Assembly (NCBI GenBank): GCA_024138015.1 | Contig: JAMXBB010000003.1 | Coordinates: 12,544,391 to 12,608,390, forward strand | From: Lumnitzera littorea | Taxonomy: Eukaryota > Streptophyta > Magnoliopsida > Myrtales > Combretaceae | DNA length: 64,000 nucleotides | Reading direction: 5' to 3' | In this document: positions 47,924-59,309 of the stretch, piece after piece | How positions within the stretch are numbered: position 1 is the stretch's first letter | Layout of the letters: every line of letters begins with the position of its first letter | Program-made: the position numbers and the translations under genes | Notes under the pieces: model-generated | Database searches by the model: none | What the model saw: the letters and a program-made list of their open reading frames with translations, nothing else | What the model was told of the DNA's origin: nothing

Positions 47924-48567
47924 TGATGCTAACCATGACAAAAAACAGACAAGGTCGATCGTTGAATGAGTCTAAGATTGTTGAAAGCTTGAAAAATGGG
48001 TGATGGAGAATGTATGAAAGAGTAAATGAAAAGTAAACAAAACCCACGAATAGCTCTAAAGAATATGACGCATCAATAAAACTTCCAAGGACTCATGACA
48101 CAACTTGATATGATGCATAAATTGATCTAGTGAGGTTACTCGCCACCTAATCTTACTTATAATAGATTCTACATGTGATCCTGTACACGTGGTGAAGGTG
48201 CATTGGTAAGGCCGTTAGAGGATGCAGACAAAGGAGTATGATTAGATTGCTTGTTCGAGCAAGGGAGACTGAAGATTAGTCCGAGGTTTCTCTCTCTCAG
48301 CTTCTCAATAAGGATAATGCTAAGCAACTGGTCAGCTCAGACATAAGTGAGTAAGCATGCATGGTTTAGTTGTTGTCTCGGCATTCTTCAATTTGGCATA
48401 AAACCTTTGAGAAGTAGGTAGTCATACGATTCGACATGCAGAATTGATCGGCAAAGAGGTACTTGGCTTTCGCAGGAGTTGATAGGAGTAGAAGGATTTG
48501 CCTTGCCATTCCCTCTAGCCTTCAAGCTCGGCTACAAGTTAAAGGTACAATAGCCTAATTCCTATCA
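47924..48567 (-). mobile_element. 5' LTR of the nested gypsy element, internally deleted
   Basis: 644 bp with TGATGC...TATCA ends. It matches the 3' LTR but lacks ~236 bp that include the only recognisable TATA box. As this is the promoter-bearing LTR, the element probably cannot be transcribed from its own promoter. Confidence 0.9.
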
Positions 48568-48572
48568 AATTG

Positions 48573-48800
48573 TCACTCATTTAGCATTGAATAAGATTAT
48601 TTAAAGGTTGATATTTTAGTAAAATGTTTAGTGGATTATGGATGTCGAGAACATTCGCGAAAATTTTTTGAAGTTATTATAGGTTTATGACCGTTGATAT
48701 CTATGTAGAGAAGTTAGTAGGTTGTTTTAAGACGCCCGACGTGTCAGTAGAGGTTAGAGACAGTGGCAGGCTATAGTGTTCTAGGTTATAAGGTGTTACA
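48573..48800 (+). mobile_element. Family B 3' LTR, right part
   Basis: Continuation of the LTR broken at 42365, ending 'aaggtgttaca' at 48800. It matches the reverse complement of about 54038-54270. The element's own 5-bp target duplication should follow (tatgc), but its partner was not located. Confidence 0.8.
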
Positions 48801-49019
48801 TATGCCTATAATAGAAAATCTTCCCTTACATTGGCTATGATAGGTATGCTTTGATAATCCCTCCTTTTTATGTTATTATTGCATTTTTAATTATTCTATT
48901 AACATCCTATTCATATTCACCATATTTGCCAACTCATAAACTCTTAAATTTAGGTCTATTGATGAACCTTTGACTAAACCATTTAGAAAGGTAACCGATA
49001 ATCTCTAGCTATAAAATTT

Positions 49020-49830
49020 TGTAACATCTTTAACTAATAGGGATCAAGGACCAATCACGTGCTCTTGAACTTGAGGACTCGCCTAGGAACCTGAGGACTT
49101 ACTCAGATGGTTCACTGAGCTATCCGAGTTGAGTTAAGCGCCAAGGAGCAGTGCATACCCCAATCTGATCTGCCGAGCTACTTTGCTTTTTACATCATCC
49201 AAGAAGCTGCCGAGGTGATCAACTGACATGTTGAGCTTCCTCCATTACTACACACCATTCTAAGCATCAAATTAGGATGTAGCCAACCTCACTAGTGCCA
49301 AGGCTGTGTTGACAATAATCAAGAGTCAATCATCTAAGGCTAACTTGAAAATGAGTTTTCCTTGAATCAACCTTGCTCCAGTCCCAGCTACCCGTGCTAC
49401 TGAACTTTAGACGTTGACCTAACCTAATTAGGATCTGCCTCCATTCTGTCAATAGTATCATGGGTACGATTACATTGATACCCTTGTAAATTATTTCCCC
49501 TTTTTCCTTAGTTAGTAGAAATCATTTTCTGTAATTTCCTATAACTGAAGACTTACCTTAATTGGGTACTATAAATACTCACAAATTGTAATAATTGCAT
49601 TATCGATATATATAAAATACACTGAACTTTCTCACTAACTTGAGCTAAGTGTCCTTCTGCTTACTCTTATGCTACTCTTATCTAGCCCATTAAGTATGGA
49701 CTAATGGTGAGTACCTTCCGGCCATACTTGTGTATCATATCAAGTGTGACCCGAGCTCGTATGAGGCGTTAGTGCATCATATCTATTGTCGGTGTATGAA
49801 AATCCCTGCTTAACCTTATATACGTAATTT
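49020..49830 (+). mobile_element. LTR-like repeat family A, copy 2
   Basis: Matches 877-1700 on the same strand from 'aatagggatcaaggaccaat' to 'aatccctgcttaacc'. It has a TATAAATA box at about 49570-49577. It may begin at a TG near 49024 ('tgtaacatct'). Beyond 49822 the three copies no longer agree. Relative to copy 3 it lacks ~90 bp after 'agtatcatggg'. Confidence 0.65.
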
Positions 49831-50369
49831 ATACTATTACGTATTATATATCATTTCAATTGCATCAAAATATACTTTTAATTGATTAAATCACGTTTTA
49901 ATTCCGGTAAGATTATTATAATACATATATTCTAGTAATATTATAGAATTATGGGTTATATTAACTAAGATTATCTGATTTTAATAAAATTAGTGTTGTT
50001 GGATTCGTACAAACTTAACGACATGTGTTAACAGGTAGTTCGAGCTTTTAATACAGTTATACGTATCTATATAAAGATTATCATATTATACATATTTTAT
50101 GTTATTTAAACCGTATTTTACCTGATTTATTAATATAATGCTATAATATAAGTATTATCTAACCCTAATACACATATAACATATCCTAATTTATAAAATA
50201 TTATTAATTATATTAAAAATACACTTTTTATCTAATCTAATAAATACACCTATACATAGTTTTATTCAACTATTTATTACATTTTAACTTATTATTATTA
50301 AAAATACATCCCGATTTGTAATTTAAGCCATTTTACTTTATAAATTCGTAATAAATAATTCAAGTCACT

Positions 50370-50490
50370 AAATATTTTCCTGAAAATTTTTATAGACTCC
50401 TAAAAATATAGGGAACTTAGCTATTCACTAGATATTTTCCTAAAAATTTCTATAAACTCCTAAAAATATGGGGAACTTAGCTATTACTTG
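50370..50490. repeat. 60-bp tandem duplication
   Basis: 'atattttcctRaaaattt-tata-actcctaaaaata-ggggaacttagctatt' occurs at 50370-50430 and 50431-50490 with only a few differences. Confidence 0.9.
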
Positions 50491-51677
50491 GTTTCTAGTT
50501 TTCAATCTACTGCCTATATATTCATATTTACGATTTTACTCCTAAATTATCCTAAATTACCCAATTATGATTCTTTTTGCATCAAATTGATTTCAACCTA
50601 TCCCAACACTATTATTATTCACTGAGAATCAGTACAAGTCCATTTCATCATTTAATTTTATAATTTCTTATTCATTTCACAATTTTAGCCTATTTTTAAG
50701 CTAATTTTAGCCTATTTTCAAGCTATTTTTAGGCTAAAAAATGCAATAAATATTAAAAATATTCAAATCAAAATTCAACTACATAGAAATTATTTATATA
50801 TCATACACATCCTATAAAAAAATTTTGAATGAAAAAATTTTGAGTAAAAAACAATATCATTTGATACATTTATTTTGAAAGTCAAAATTCAAATGAATAG
50901 TAATTTTCTTAAGTAAGTATATTAAATATTACAAATTTTTCAAAAATAAACATATCACATGAAAGCATGTTTGAAATAACCTAACTACAAATTTTTTCTT
51001 AATTTTCTAGGTGGATATGATATTTTTTAGAAACTATTGAAAAATAAGGTAGAATTTTGATGTGGCTATTCTTAGGTGCTCCAATAGCCGTAGGGTGGTG
51101 GTGATGGTTCATCAGAACACTTAGGTGTTGAGAGTCCTCCTTGGTGGTAAAGTGGCTTAAGAGCAAATCAAAGGATGCCTTAAGAATTAATCCACTACAG
51201 TAATTGCTCTATTTTTTTTTTTCTATTTTCCCACGATTTTTTCTAAATTTTCCTTTAAGTATATTTGGTTTCTAAAGATGCAAATTGATGTTTTTCAACC
51301 TATATATAGTTGTTTGGGTTAGTCGCTGTCCTGTTCTTGTTTTCTTTTAATTTTTTCCTTGCTTTTTCACATTAATTACAAGTAGGAGGTGGCTTTCATA
51401 AGGTATTTGCCTTTTGATTCAACACGATTGAATTCTCCACAATAAGCCATAGTGAATTCTAACAATTTCCAGCTGAAATATGAGTTTATAGGATAGGATT
51501 TGTAATTATTTTAGTATTTTAAGTATATTTTATTAGTATTTAATTGTCTATTAATATATGAGTGTACATATCATGCGTACTACTATACTTTTATAATTAA
51601 ATTTCTAACATATATTTTATTTTTAAGATATATTTCTTATTTATTTACATGAATTCAACACAATATATATAATTAAA

Positions 51678-52076
51678 NNNNNNNNNNNNNNNNNNNNNNN
51701 NNNNNNNNNNNNNNNNNNNNNNNNNNNNNNNNNNNNNNNNNNNNNNNNNNNNNNNNNNNNNNNNNNNNNNNNNNNNNNNNNNNNNNNNNNNNNNNNNNNN
51801 NNNNNNNNNNNNNNNNNNNNNNNNNNNNNNNNNNNNNNNNNNNNNNNNNNNNNNNNNNNNNNNNNNNNNNNNNNNNNNNNNNNNNNNNNNNNNNNNNNNN
51901 NNNNNNNNNNNNNNNNNNNNNNNNNNNNNNNNNNNNNNNNNNNNNNNNNNNNNNNNNNNNNNNNNNNNNNNNNNNNNNNNNNNNNNNNNNNNNNNNNNNN
52001 NNNNNNNNNNNNNNNNNNNNNNNNNNNNNNNNNNNNNNNNNNNNNNNNNNNNNNNNNNNNNNNNNNNNNNNNNNNN
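51678..52076. other. Assembly gap (399 N)
   Basis: Run of N. The bases left of it (51645-51677, 'ttacatgaattcaacacaat...') recur almost unchanged at 52096-52128 right of it, so the gap probably reflects an unresolved repeat. Confidence 1.
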
Positions 52077-54018
52077 AGTACTTGTAAGACCAAGCTTACA
52101 TGAATTTAACACAATATATATAATTAAATAATTTAGAATTAATTTACAAGTATAATTATTATTTATACCAGATATACTCGTAAAAATACGAGTATATTTA
52201 TATAATAAATTATACTATTTTATCTCATTTTACAGCTTAATTAACTTATCTCTATGTTCTCATCGTATTTTAAGCTTGATTTTAGAGGTTCTTAATAATT
52301 TGGTACTATATTAAATAATTATACTTTTAGAGGTAAAATTAAGATTTTGGGTCGCTATTTTCAAAATCTAATTTCACCAAGTCACTTCGACTAACTTTTT
52401 TATCTTAATCATAAAGTTTGGGCTCAATCATATAACTTTCTTCAAAGGCCTTAAATTTAAGTTCAATTGTCCTAAACTCAATTTAAGGGGCCTATACATA
52501 TACCCCAAAATACATAAAAAAATCAATGAAGCTCATAATCTAGGTGAAGTCTTTAGGATAAAAACACTTATTTGTTTCCAAAAATACTATTTTAATCATG
52601 ATTTACAACTAAAAAATTCATAGAAATTATAGAAAATAACTTTATGAAAAATATATTCATAGCATTTTAATATAATTACAAGAAAGCTTATAGAGAAATT
52701 TCAAAGTCAAAATTACATCATTAAACTTATTTATTTCAACATCAAAAAATGTTTGGTTTCATTGATTTCTTAAGTACATATACCATAACTAATAAATTTT
52801 TACAAAATAATATTTTTCCTACATTCTACATATGAAAATGGTTAGGAATAATTTTTTCTAAAATTTTATAGATAGTTTTTATATTTTTACATAATTATAT
52901 AAAATCAAACTAAATTGGAACCTCACTAGAATACTTAGCTCCAGCCACCAAATGGTGGTTACCATCCTGTTGATCAACCTAAACGAAGGGTCTACTGTCA
53001 CCTAGTGGTGCCTATTTGCACCAAGCACTACCCTAACTGTATGTAATCTAATAAGCCCAAATTGCACCCAATTTATGTTTTTTTTTTTCTAGATTTTTCT
53101 TCTTTAATTAATTTAACTCACTTAAATTTTTTCTAAAGCCTAGATTTCATATACAAATTAGTAGAGAGTGTTTCTAATTTTTTAGAACTTTCAAATCACC
53201 CAAGTAAGTTTCTCTCTCTCTCTCTCTCTCTCTCTCACTCAAATTCAAGTTTAAATAAGGCAAATTTACATGTTTTCTTTGTCTTCATCCTCTAGCATCT
53301 ATCTATCAAATTCCATATGGCCTATTCCACTTAATCCAGCTGCCTTTAGTATTTTTTTTATCATTTTTTATTAATTTAATGAATTTTCTTAGCTTAATTT
53401 ACATTAAATCGGGTGTTTTAGATAATTATAAGTATATAATTACACCTAATAATTACACGTGGGGTATATACATATATTATATATATTATTTCATGTCATA
53501 TAATATTATTATTATATATGTAATTTATCTCTAAATATTTATGAACTAACAAAACCTATTCAATGTGTTTATGATAAATAATATATATAGTTAAATTACA
53601 CTATTTTAGCTAAATTATTTTTTATTTTATTATATTTCTAATATCTAAGTCTATGGGGTTTCCTCAACTAATGCTTTAAGTCTATTCATTAATTTTTAGG
53701 TCATTCAGGTTAATTTCACTAATGTTCTAATTTACTTTCTTGAACAACTACGTAAAATTACGCGACTAAAACACAGTAATAAAGCAAACAAGATGCACAA
53801 GGATGATATAGAAATCAAATCATATGTGTAAAGTAAACTAGCTAAAGTAACTATTTACTTTGGCTCTAATTGCACCCCCCATATTTTATCAACTATTATC
53901 ATCTTACCATTCGATAGAATATTTCTCGAAGATTCATAACCTATACTCTTTTATGATTGATCATCTTAAGTTGGTCTACAATTGACCTATCCTAACTTTT
54001 CTATGATTTGTAGCCTAG

Positions 54019-54030
54019 GCTCTGATATTA
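54019..54030 (-). promoter_or_regulatory. tRNA-Met primer-binding site of the second family B element
   Basis: Minus strand TAATATCAGAGC, seven bases from the LTR edge, against the usual TGGTATCAGAGC. It shows that 54038-54740 is a 5' LTR of a minus-strand element. Confidence 0.75.
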
Positions 54031-54037
54031 CTTTAAC

Positions 54038-54740
54038 TGTAATGCCCTAAAGCTTGGAACGTTATAGCCTGCCTCGTGTCCTCGGCGTCTACTTACACAT
54101 TAAGTATCTCAAAACAACCTGTTAACTTCTACACAGATATATCAACCATAAAAAACCTATAACAACTCCAATAAATTTTCATGAATGTTCTTAACATCCA
54201 TAATCCACAAGACATTTTACTAAAAAATCAACCTTTGAGTAACCTTATTTAATATAAAAGGAGTGACAATTTGTTATCGAATAAATTTGTTGTAAGAAAA
54301 CTAAATAATAAAGATCTAGAATCTTTTACTCATTATGGCCAATTGGAAATGACATACCACATACTTTGATAAGAGAAGTCTCAAGTAACTTCTTGTGACC
54401 CAAAATACAATTTACAAATAAATAATTAAATGTTTAATAACAAATTCGGCCAATTCCATAATCCTACTCAAACTATATGGAGTTGTCCCTAACATCATAA
54501 TAGTATTTATAGTAATCTACTGCATTACCGTAATAATCAATGATACGGTAATAATCCTCATAATGGCCATAACTTATACCTGCACCTAAAGATTAAGAAG
54601 GGATGAGTTGAAGCCCAATACGAAATATGACAAGCACATGCGCATAAAGATAAAATGCCCAATCACACATAAATATGGAATGCAAAATGGAACAATCAAA
54701 CATTTAATTATCTTTATTTTAATCCAATAAGCAACGTAAG
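54038..54740 (-). mobile_element. Family B 5' LTR, truncated by the Tat element
   Basis: The reverse complement matches the joined copy 41885-42365 plus 48573-48800 along its length. It ends with '...ggcattaca' at its 3' end. The match stops at about 54740, where the next two bases are TG and the Tat element appears to begin. The U3 side (~1.47 kb, equivalent to 40421-41885) is missing from the window. Confidence 0.8.
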
Positions 54741-55670
54741 TGATGGAGTGCCGACCTATAGACCCTTCACCCAAACCAAACTTAGAGGCTTGTAGGACCT
54801 GACTAGGAAAATCCTAGTTGCTCAGCTCGACCTTAATGAGCTCATTTACCAAGAAGGCCAAACGACAAACACTCTGAGTGCTTCACTTGGATATACCCTG
54901 ATCTACTTCGTCTTTCACTCAAATATCAAGAACTCTAGTGCTAACCCACCAAGCGTCGAGGCTGAGGTCCTTATACATCAAACTCTCCTATCCTACCTTA
55001 CCAAGCTGCAGCTTCACTTGATCACCTCGATAGCCTTCAATGCAACTCAACAACAACAACCCCAACATTAGCTTAGTTTAGCCATAATGCCCAAGATTCC
55101 AAAACACATACCCACTAATAAGCTGCCTCATGTCCTTCACTTTTATGACATTTGTACTATATTCCCTTTTGTCATTTGTCATATTTACGCTTTTTGTATG
55201 TATTATGTGTTGATAGTTAGTTTTCGTCCACTGGTCTTACTCATTCATTCAGCTGTCGATAGGCCGGGCAATCTATATTTTCGGTACCTCATCGAGTAAT
55301 CAACATTCTTAGCACTATATTGAGTAGCACAAATCCATTGCTGATTTGAATTTAAGTTCATGGTATGAATAGTTATCACAAGCGCGGTTATATTACATAA
55401 CTGCCTACTCTCCCTACATTTTAAGGAAGGTGTCTAATTAACAAGTTTCTATATGTCTCAACAATTATTCCAATAACTGCTCCTTTAGACATGGCAATCT
55501 CCTATAAATATGGGGAAAAAAATCTATAAGAGGCATATGATAACCCTTACATCTCTTTACTTTTCTCATTCCTACTTATTGACTTAGGCATCGGAATAGC
55601 CACACCGGATAAGCTTCGGAACCAAGCATTTTTCTTATCTTTGCAAGATATTTCTAACTCTCAAAATTCA
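54741..55670 (+). mobile_element. 5' LTR of the Tat element (ends approximate)
   Basis: Starts at TG where the family B match stops. Contains TATAAATA at 55503-55510, and downstream 'attgacttaggcatcggaatagccacaccgga' (about 55578-55609), an arrangement common in Tat LTRs. It ends near 'caaaattca' just before the primer site. Ends cannot be verified because the 3' LTR is outside the window. Confidence 0.6.
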
Positions 55671-55681
55671 CTAATAAGATT

Positions 55682-55694
55682 TAGCATCATCTGT
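55682..55694 (+). promoter_or_regulatory. Probable primer-binding site of the Tat element
   Basis: 'tagcatcatctgt' can be read as a decayed 'tggcgccgtctgt', a primer site common in Tat elements, with C-to-T and G-to-A changes at its CpG positions. Confidence 0.5.
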
Positions 55695-55805
55695 TTTTTC
55701 CTAAACATACCATACATGGCTAAAACTAAGATAACCAAGAGTGCAGGTGTTGGCACTTCCTGTCAACACCTTAAATGGGGGAGTTAGCATACTGATAAGC
55801 AACGA

Positions 55806-57190
55806 TTGGTTAGACTTGAGCAACTTTACCTCAATTTAGCTAAAGAAAACTTGCAGTTAAACAAAAAACATGAACAAATCCTTAACCTCCTTCACAAAAG
55901 TATTCATCCAAATCAAAATAAAGAGCATAGCAATTACGATGCTGATAATAGCAATGATTCAATTTATTCACTAGAGTTGCCGAAAAAGCAAGTCAAGTTC
56001 GCGATAAGACCCTTAGCTCCCACTTTTAAAAAGAATGACAAAGGTAAGTAACCGAAGCAGGTGTACCATACAAAACCTTTGCATATCAGCACCCTTGCTG
56101 CAATAAATAAGCAATTCTAAATCAAGAAGAGTCCCTTTGTTCTAGAGAATTTAGAGGAAGTGATACCTCGACACATCAAGCTACTACAGATTAAAACTTA
56201 TGACGAAACAAAGGACCCTAAAGACCACCTAGAGTACTACCGTACATTGGTCAAGTTGCATGGTTTGAGTGATGCAGTAGCCTATCAAACTTTTCCCTCA
56301 ATGTTGAGGAATGCAACCAACAGATGGTTTAAACACTTAAAACTAAACACCATTTCTTGTTTCGATGAATTAGCAGAAGTGTTTCTTCAACACTTCCTTA
56401 CAAGCAAACTTCCTGTTAAGGATTCATCAATCCTTAACACAATCAAACAAAAATCAAATGAGTTAATCAAAGACTACCTAGCTAGGTTTATGGCCAAGAT
56501 GGTTCAAATCCCAAGATTAGATATGAGCATAGCCCTCAACGCCGTAATCAATGGAGTTAAGCCCTATGGAGACATTTTCAAGTCTCTCGCAAAGAACAAT
56601 CCAACAACTTTCGTTGAGTTCAAGGCTAAAGCCACCTCATACATCCGTCTAAAAGATAACATAAAGGCCTAGTGAGAGGCCGATCAAAATAGAGAAGATA
56701 GAAAAAATGACAAGAGGAAATGTGTGAAGGATAGACTTGGTTCAAATGATGACCAAAGTTCAAATGCCGAGAGAAAGAGACCAAGGATTCTGACATTTTC
56801 ATCCTACAGACCTGCTAATCAACTAATTTCGGACATATTGATGGAGGTACGTGGGCAAAGAGGCGCTCTATAGTAGCTAGAAAGAATGAGAGGAAATCCC
56901 TTAAGGAGAAATTTCAACAAGTACTTTGACTTCCATCGCGACAAAGGTATCAACATAGATGAATGCATACAGCTCAAGAATGCAATTGAAGATGCGATTC
57001 AACGTAGGCATTTGTGAAAATTCCTAGCGCATGACGCCGAAAATATCGAGAGATCGTCCTAGATGAGACATGAGGAACAAGAGAATGACATTCGGCTAAC
57101 TATGGCCAAGAGAGATGCAAAGGATGCGAATCCTAACACAGCACCTAACAGAGTGATCAACACCATTGTCAACAAACCTACTACAAGCTA
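55806..57190 (+). pseudogene. Gag of the Tat element
   Basis: A first frame (55806-56051) has a Lys/Asn-rich helical stretch. The Retrotrans_gag domain is in the 170-codon frame 56160-56672: 'DPKDHLEYYRTLVKLHG', 'NRWFKHLKLNTISCFDELAEVFLQHF' and 'NELIKDYLARFMAKMVQIP', closing with 'EFKAKATSYIRLKD'. After a TAG the protein continues as 'KYFDFHRDKGINIDECIQLK', a zinc-knuckle-like segment with the first Cys lost. It would form the RNA-packaging particle. At least four stops interrupt it before the protease. Confidence 0.85.
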
Positions 57191-57289
57191 ATTAAGGTCT
57201 TCGAGCTTGACAAATGCCAAAAATTACGTCTGCAACATCCAAGGTAAGAAAGTCAAGATAAACAACACAATTTCTTTCATAAAGGATGA

Positions 57290-57890
57290 CTTTGAGGGTA
57301 TCTAACAATCGCATGATGACACACTAGTTATCAGTGCAAGAGTCACCAACTTTGAAGTCAAGAAGATTCTTATTGATACAAGAAGTTTCTTATTGATACA
57401 AGAAGTTTGATTGATATCATTTTTCAACATGCATTTGACCAGATGAGACCCAAGATCAAATCACAACTAAGATCTTATAAGTATGATCTGTATGCATTCA
57501 ATAACCAATCAGTTTAAGTAGCCGGAGTAATTTCTTTGTCGATATAGATCGGCGATGACAAGCATGTCGTAAGGATAAAGTAGACTTTCTCGTTGTCAAA
57601 TATTAGTCCCCATACAACATGATAATGGGACGATTGTTTCAACATCTATTTAGCATTGTTCCTTCAATTGCACATCTTCAAGCTAAGTTCCCTACTCCTA
57701 CGAAAGTCAATGTATGCAAAGGGAATCAACAATTGGCAAGGTCCTTATATATGAGGGCCTTAAGATGAGAAGAGTTATTTCAAGTGAAAACCTGTCCGGA
57801 GGGTAAGTCGGTTAGCATAAAGAATGCCGAGAGTGATACTAAGGAAATTTCTTTAAGAGATGACCCTAGGAAAATAACGAGGATAGGAAA
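57290..57890 (+). pseudogene. Protease of the Tat element, with 20-bp duplication
   Basis: 'VISARVTNFEVKKILIDT' leads into the active site, where the usual DTG/DSG reads DTR. A 20-bp direct duplication (57368-57387 and 57388-57407) repeats the active-site codons and shifts the frame. After it comes 'DIIFQHAFDQMRPKI'. The remainder to RT is riddled with stops. Confidence 0.75.
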
Positions 57891-57893
57891 CCC

Positions 57894-58850
57894 TTGTCAG
57901 CAAATATAAAACAAAGTTTGATTAACTTCTTGCAATCCAATGCTGATGTGGTTGCATGGTCCCCTTCAAACATGCCAAGTATCCCGAGAGAAGTTATGGT
58001 ATATAAGCTCCGGATTGATTCAAGTGTAAAGGTGGTCCAACAAAAGAAAAGGCGTTTTGCACTAGAGAGACAAGCAGTAATAGAAGAAGTCCAGAAGTTA
58101 TTGAAGGCAGGATTTATCTGTGAAGAGCCTTATTCAACTTAGTTAGCCAATTGTATACTAGTCAAGAAGTTTAACAACAAGTGGCAAATGTGCATAGACA
58201 TTACAGATCTCAATAAAGCCTACCCCAAGGATTGTTTCCCACTATCGAAAATCGATCAAATGATAAACGCAATCGCTGGACACACATTACTTTCTTTTAT
58301 GGATGCTTCCTCTGGTTACAATCAAATCAAGATGGACAAGGAAGATGAAGTCCATATATCTTTTGTTACCGATTTTGGAACATATTGTTATACCGTGATG
58401 CCTTTGGGCTAAAAAACGCCGATACAACCTACCAGAGACTTATTACCAAGATGTTCAAACCCTAGATTCACAAAAATGTTGAAGTATATGTTAATGACAT
58501 GATTTTAAAGAGTGTAAAGAAGGATCGACATCTTACCGACCTTGAGAAGACATTTGCTACATTAAGGAGATACAGCATGAAACTCAACCTACAAAAATGC
58601 ATCTTTGGCGCAACATCAAGAAAATTTTTAGGATACATAGTTACTCAGCATGGCATTGAAGCCAACCTAAGAAAGATTGAGGCAATAAGGAATACGAAAT
58701 TCCCTTACACGGTTAAGGAGGTACAAGAACTTACTGAGCAAATAACCACCTTCAATAGGTTTGTGTCAAGAAGTGTGAATAGGTGCATAGAATTCTTTAA
58801 AATCTTAAAGAATTCGAAAGAATTCAAATAGTCTAACGATTGCGAGAGAA
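57894..58850 (+). pseudogene. Reverse transcriptase of the Tat element
   Basis: Three successive frames give a nearly full RT. They are 57894-58142 ('VVAWSPSNMPSIP', 'LLKAGFICEEPYST'), 58188-58412 ('MCIDITDLNKAYPKDCFPL', 'SFMDASSGYNQIKMD', 'VMPLG') and 58499-58831 ('LNLQKCIFGATSRKFLGYIVTQ'). The catalytic box is VYVND: the first Asp is Asn at 58493-58495. A TAG follows 'PYST'. A one-base shift follows 'MPLG'. Confidence 0.9.
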
Positions 58851-58899
58851 TTTTCAACGATCTCAAAGAATTCCTTGCATTACCATCGATACTCTCGAC

Positions 58900-59290
58900 A
58901 CCCATCTCTGGAGAGAATTTATATTTATATCTATCAGTCAGCTATCGAGCTCTTTCTTCTATATTGGTCCGAATTGATGGAAAAGAGCATCGACCCATTT
59001 ATTACATGAGTCATGTTTTGCAAGGGCCAGAGCTTCAATACATGAAAATTAAAAAATTTGTTTTAGCAATGGTTCTCTCGATAAGGAAATTGAAGCCATA
59101 TTTTGAGGCTCACCAAATCATAATGCTCACTAATCAGCCATTGCCTTAACCATTGCAACGACCTGACTCCTTTGGGAAGATGATGAAATATGCCCTAAAG
59201 CTAAGTGCCTATGGCATACAATACAAACCCAGAACAATATTGAAGGTTCAAGTGCTAGCATAATTTGTAGCCAAATTCACTAGTGAGGAG
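58900..59290 (+). pseudogene. RNase H (first) of the Tat element
   Basis: 'LYLYLSVSYRALSSILVRIDGKEHRPIYYMSHVLQGPELQY' type sequence at 58918-59045 is the start of a Tat RNase H. It is followed by 'KKFVLAMVLSIRKLKPYFEAHQI' and a 'KMMKYALKLSAYGIQY' piece. Such gypsy RNase H domains remove the RNA template. The first catalytic Asp is not preserved in the usual context. Stops are present after 'NQPLP'. Confidence 0.8.
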
Positions 59291-59309
59291 GATAGTGTGG
59301 AGTTTACCG

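Larger units (their letters stand above)
42366..48567 (-). mobile_element. Complete but defective Ty3/gypsy element (chromovirus-like)
   Basis: A 6,202-bp minus-strand element with two LTRs, a primer site for initiator tRNA-Met, a polypurine tract and gag-protease-RT-RNase H-integrase in order. Protein motifs ('IVDSGSCTNVAS' protease, 'DYLEWEEKVEHVF' gag) recall the CRM/Reina group of chromoviruses; no chromodomain is seen. All genes carry stops. It sits inside a family B LTR with a 5-bp target duplication. The two LTRs differ strongly (8 of the first 33 aligned bases), so the insertion is old. Confidence 0.9.
42361..48572. repeat. Target-site duplication AATTG around the nested gypsy element
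   Basis: AATTG stands at 42361-42365 and 48568-48572. In the uninterrupted family B LTR (reverse complement of about 54255-54310) this site occurs once ('caaattgtcactcc'). That confirms the exact insertion point and the 5-bp duplication normal for Ty3/gypsy integrases. Confidence 0.9.
49831..54017. other. Very AT-rich region with old duplications and a gap
   Basis: No gene recognised. If the family B LTR at 54038 is a 5' LTR, this stretch should include that element's interior on the minus strand, but no gag is readable. Contains a 60-bp tandem duplication, an N gap, a (TC)n tract at 53211-53236 and a diverged direct repeat. In the last, order-conserved phrases at about 50760-51300 recur at about 52600-53110. 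Confidence 0.4.

Noticed and set aside
51641..52112. Long frames across the N run
   Set aside because: They consist almost wholly of unknown residues from the gap.
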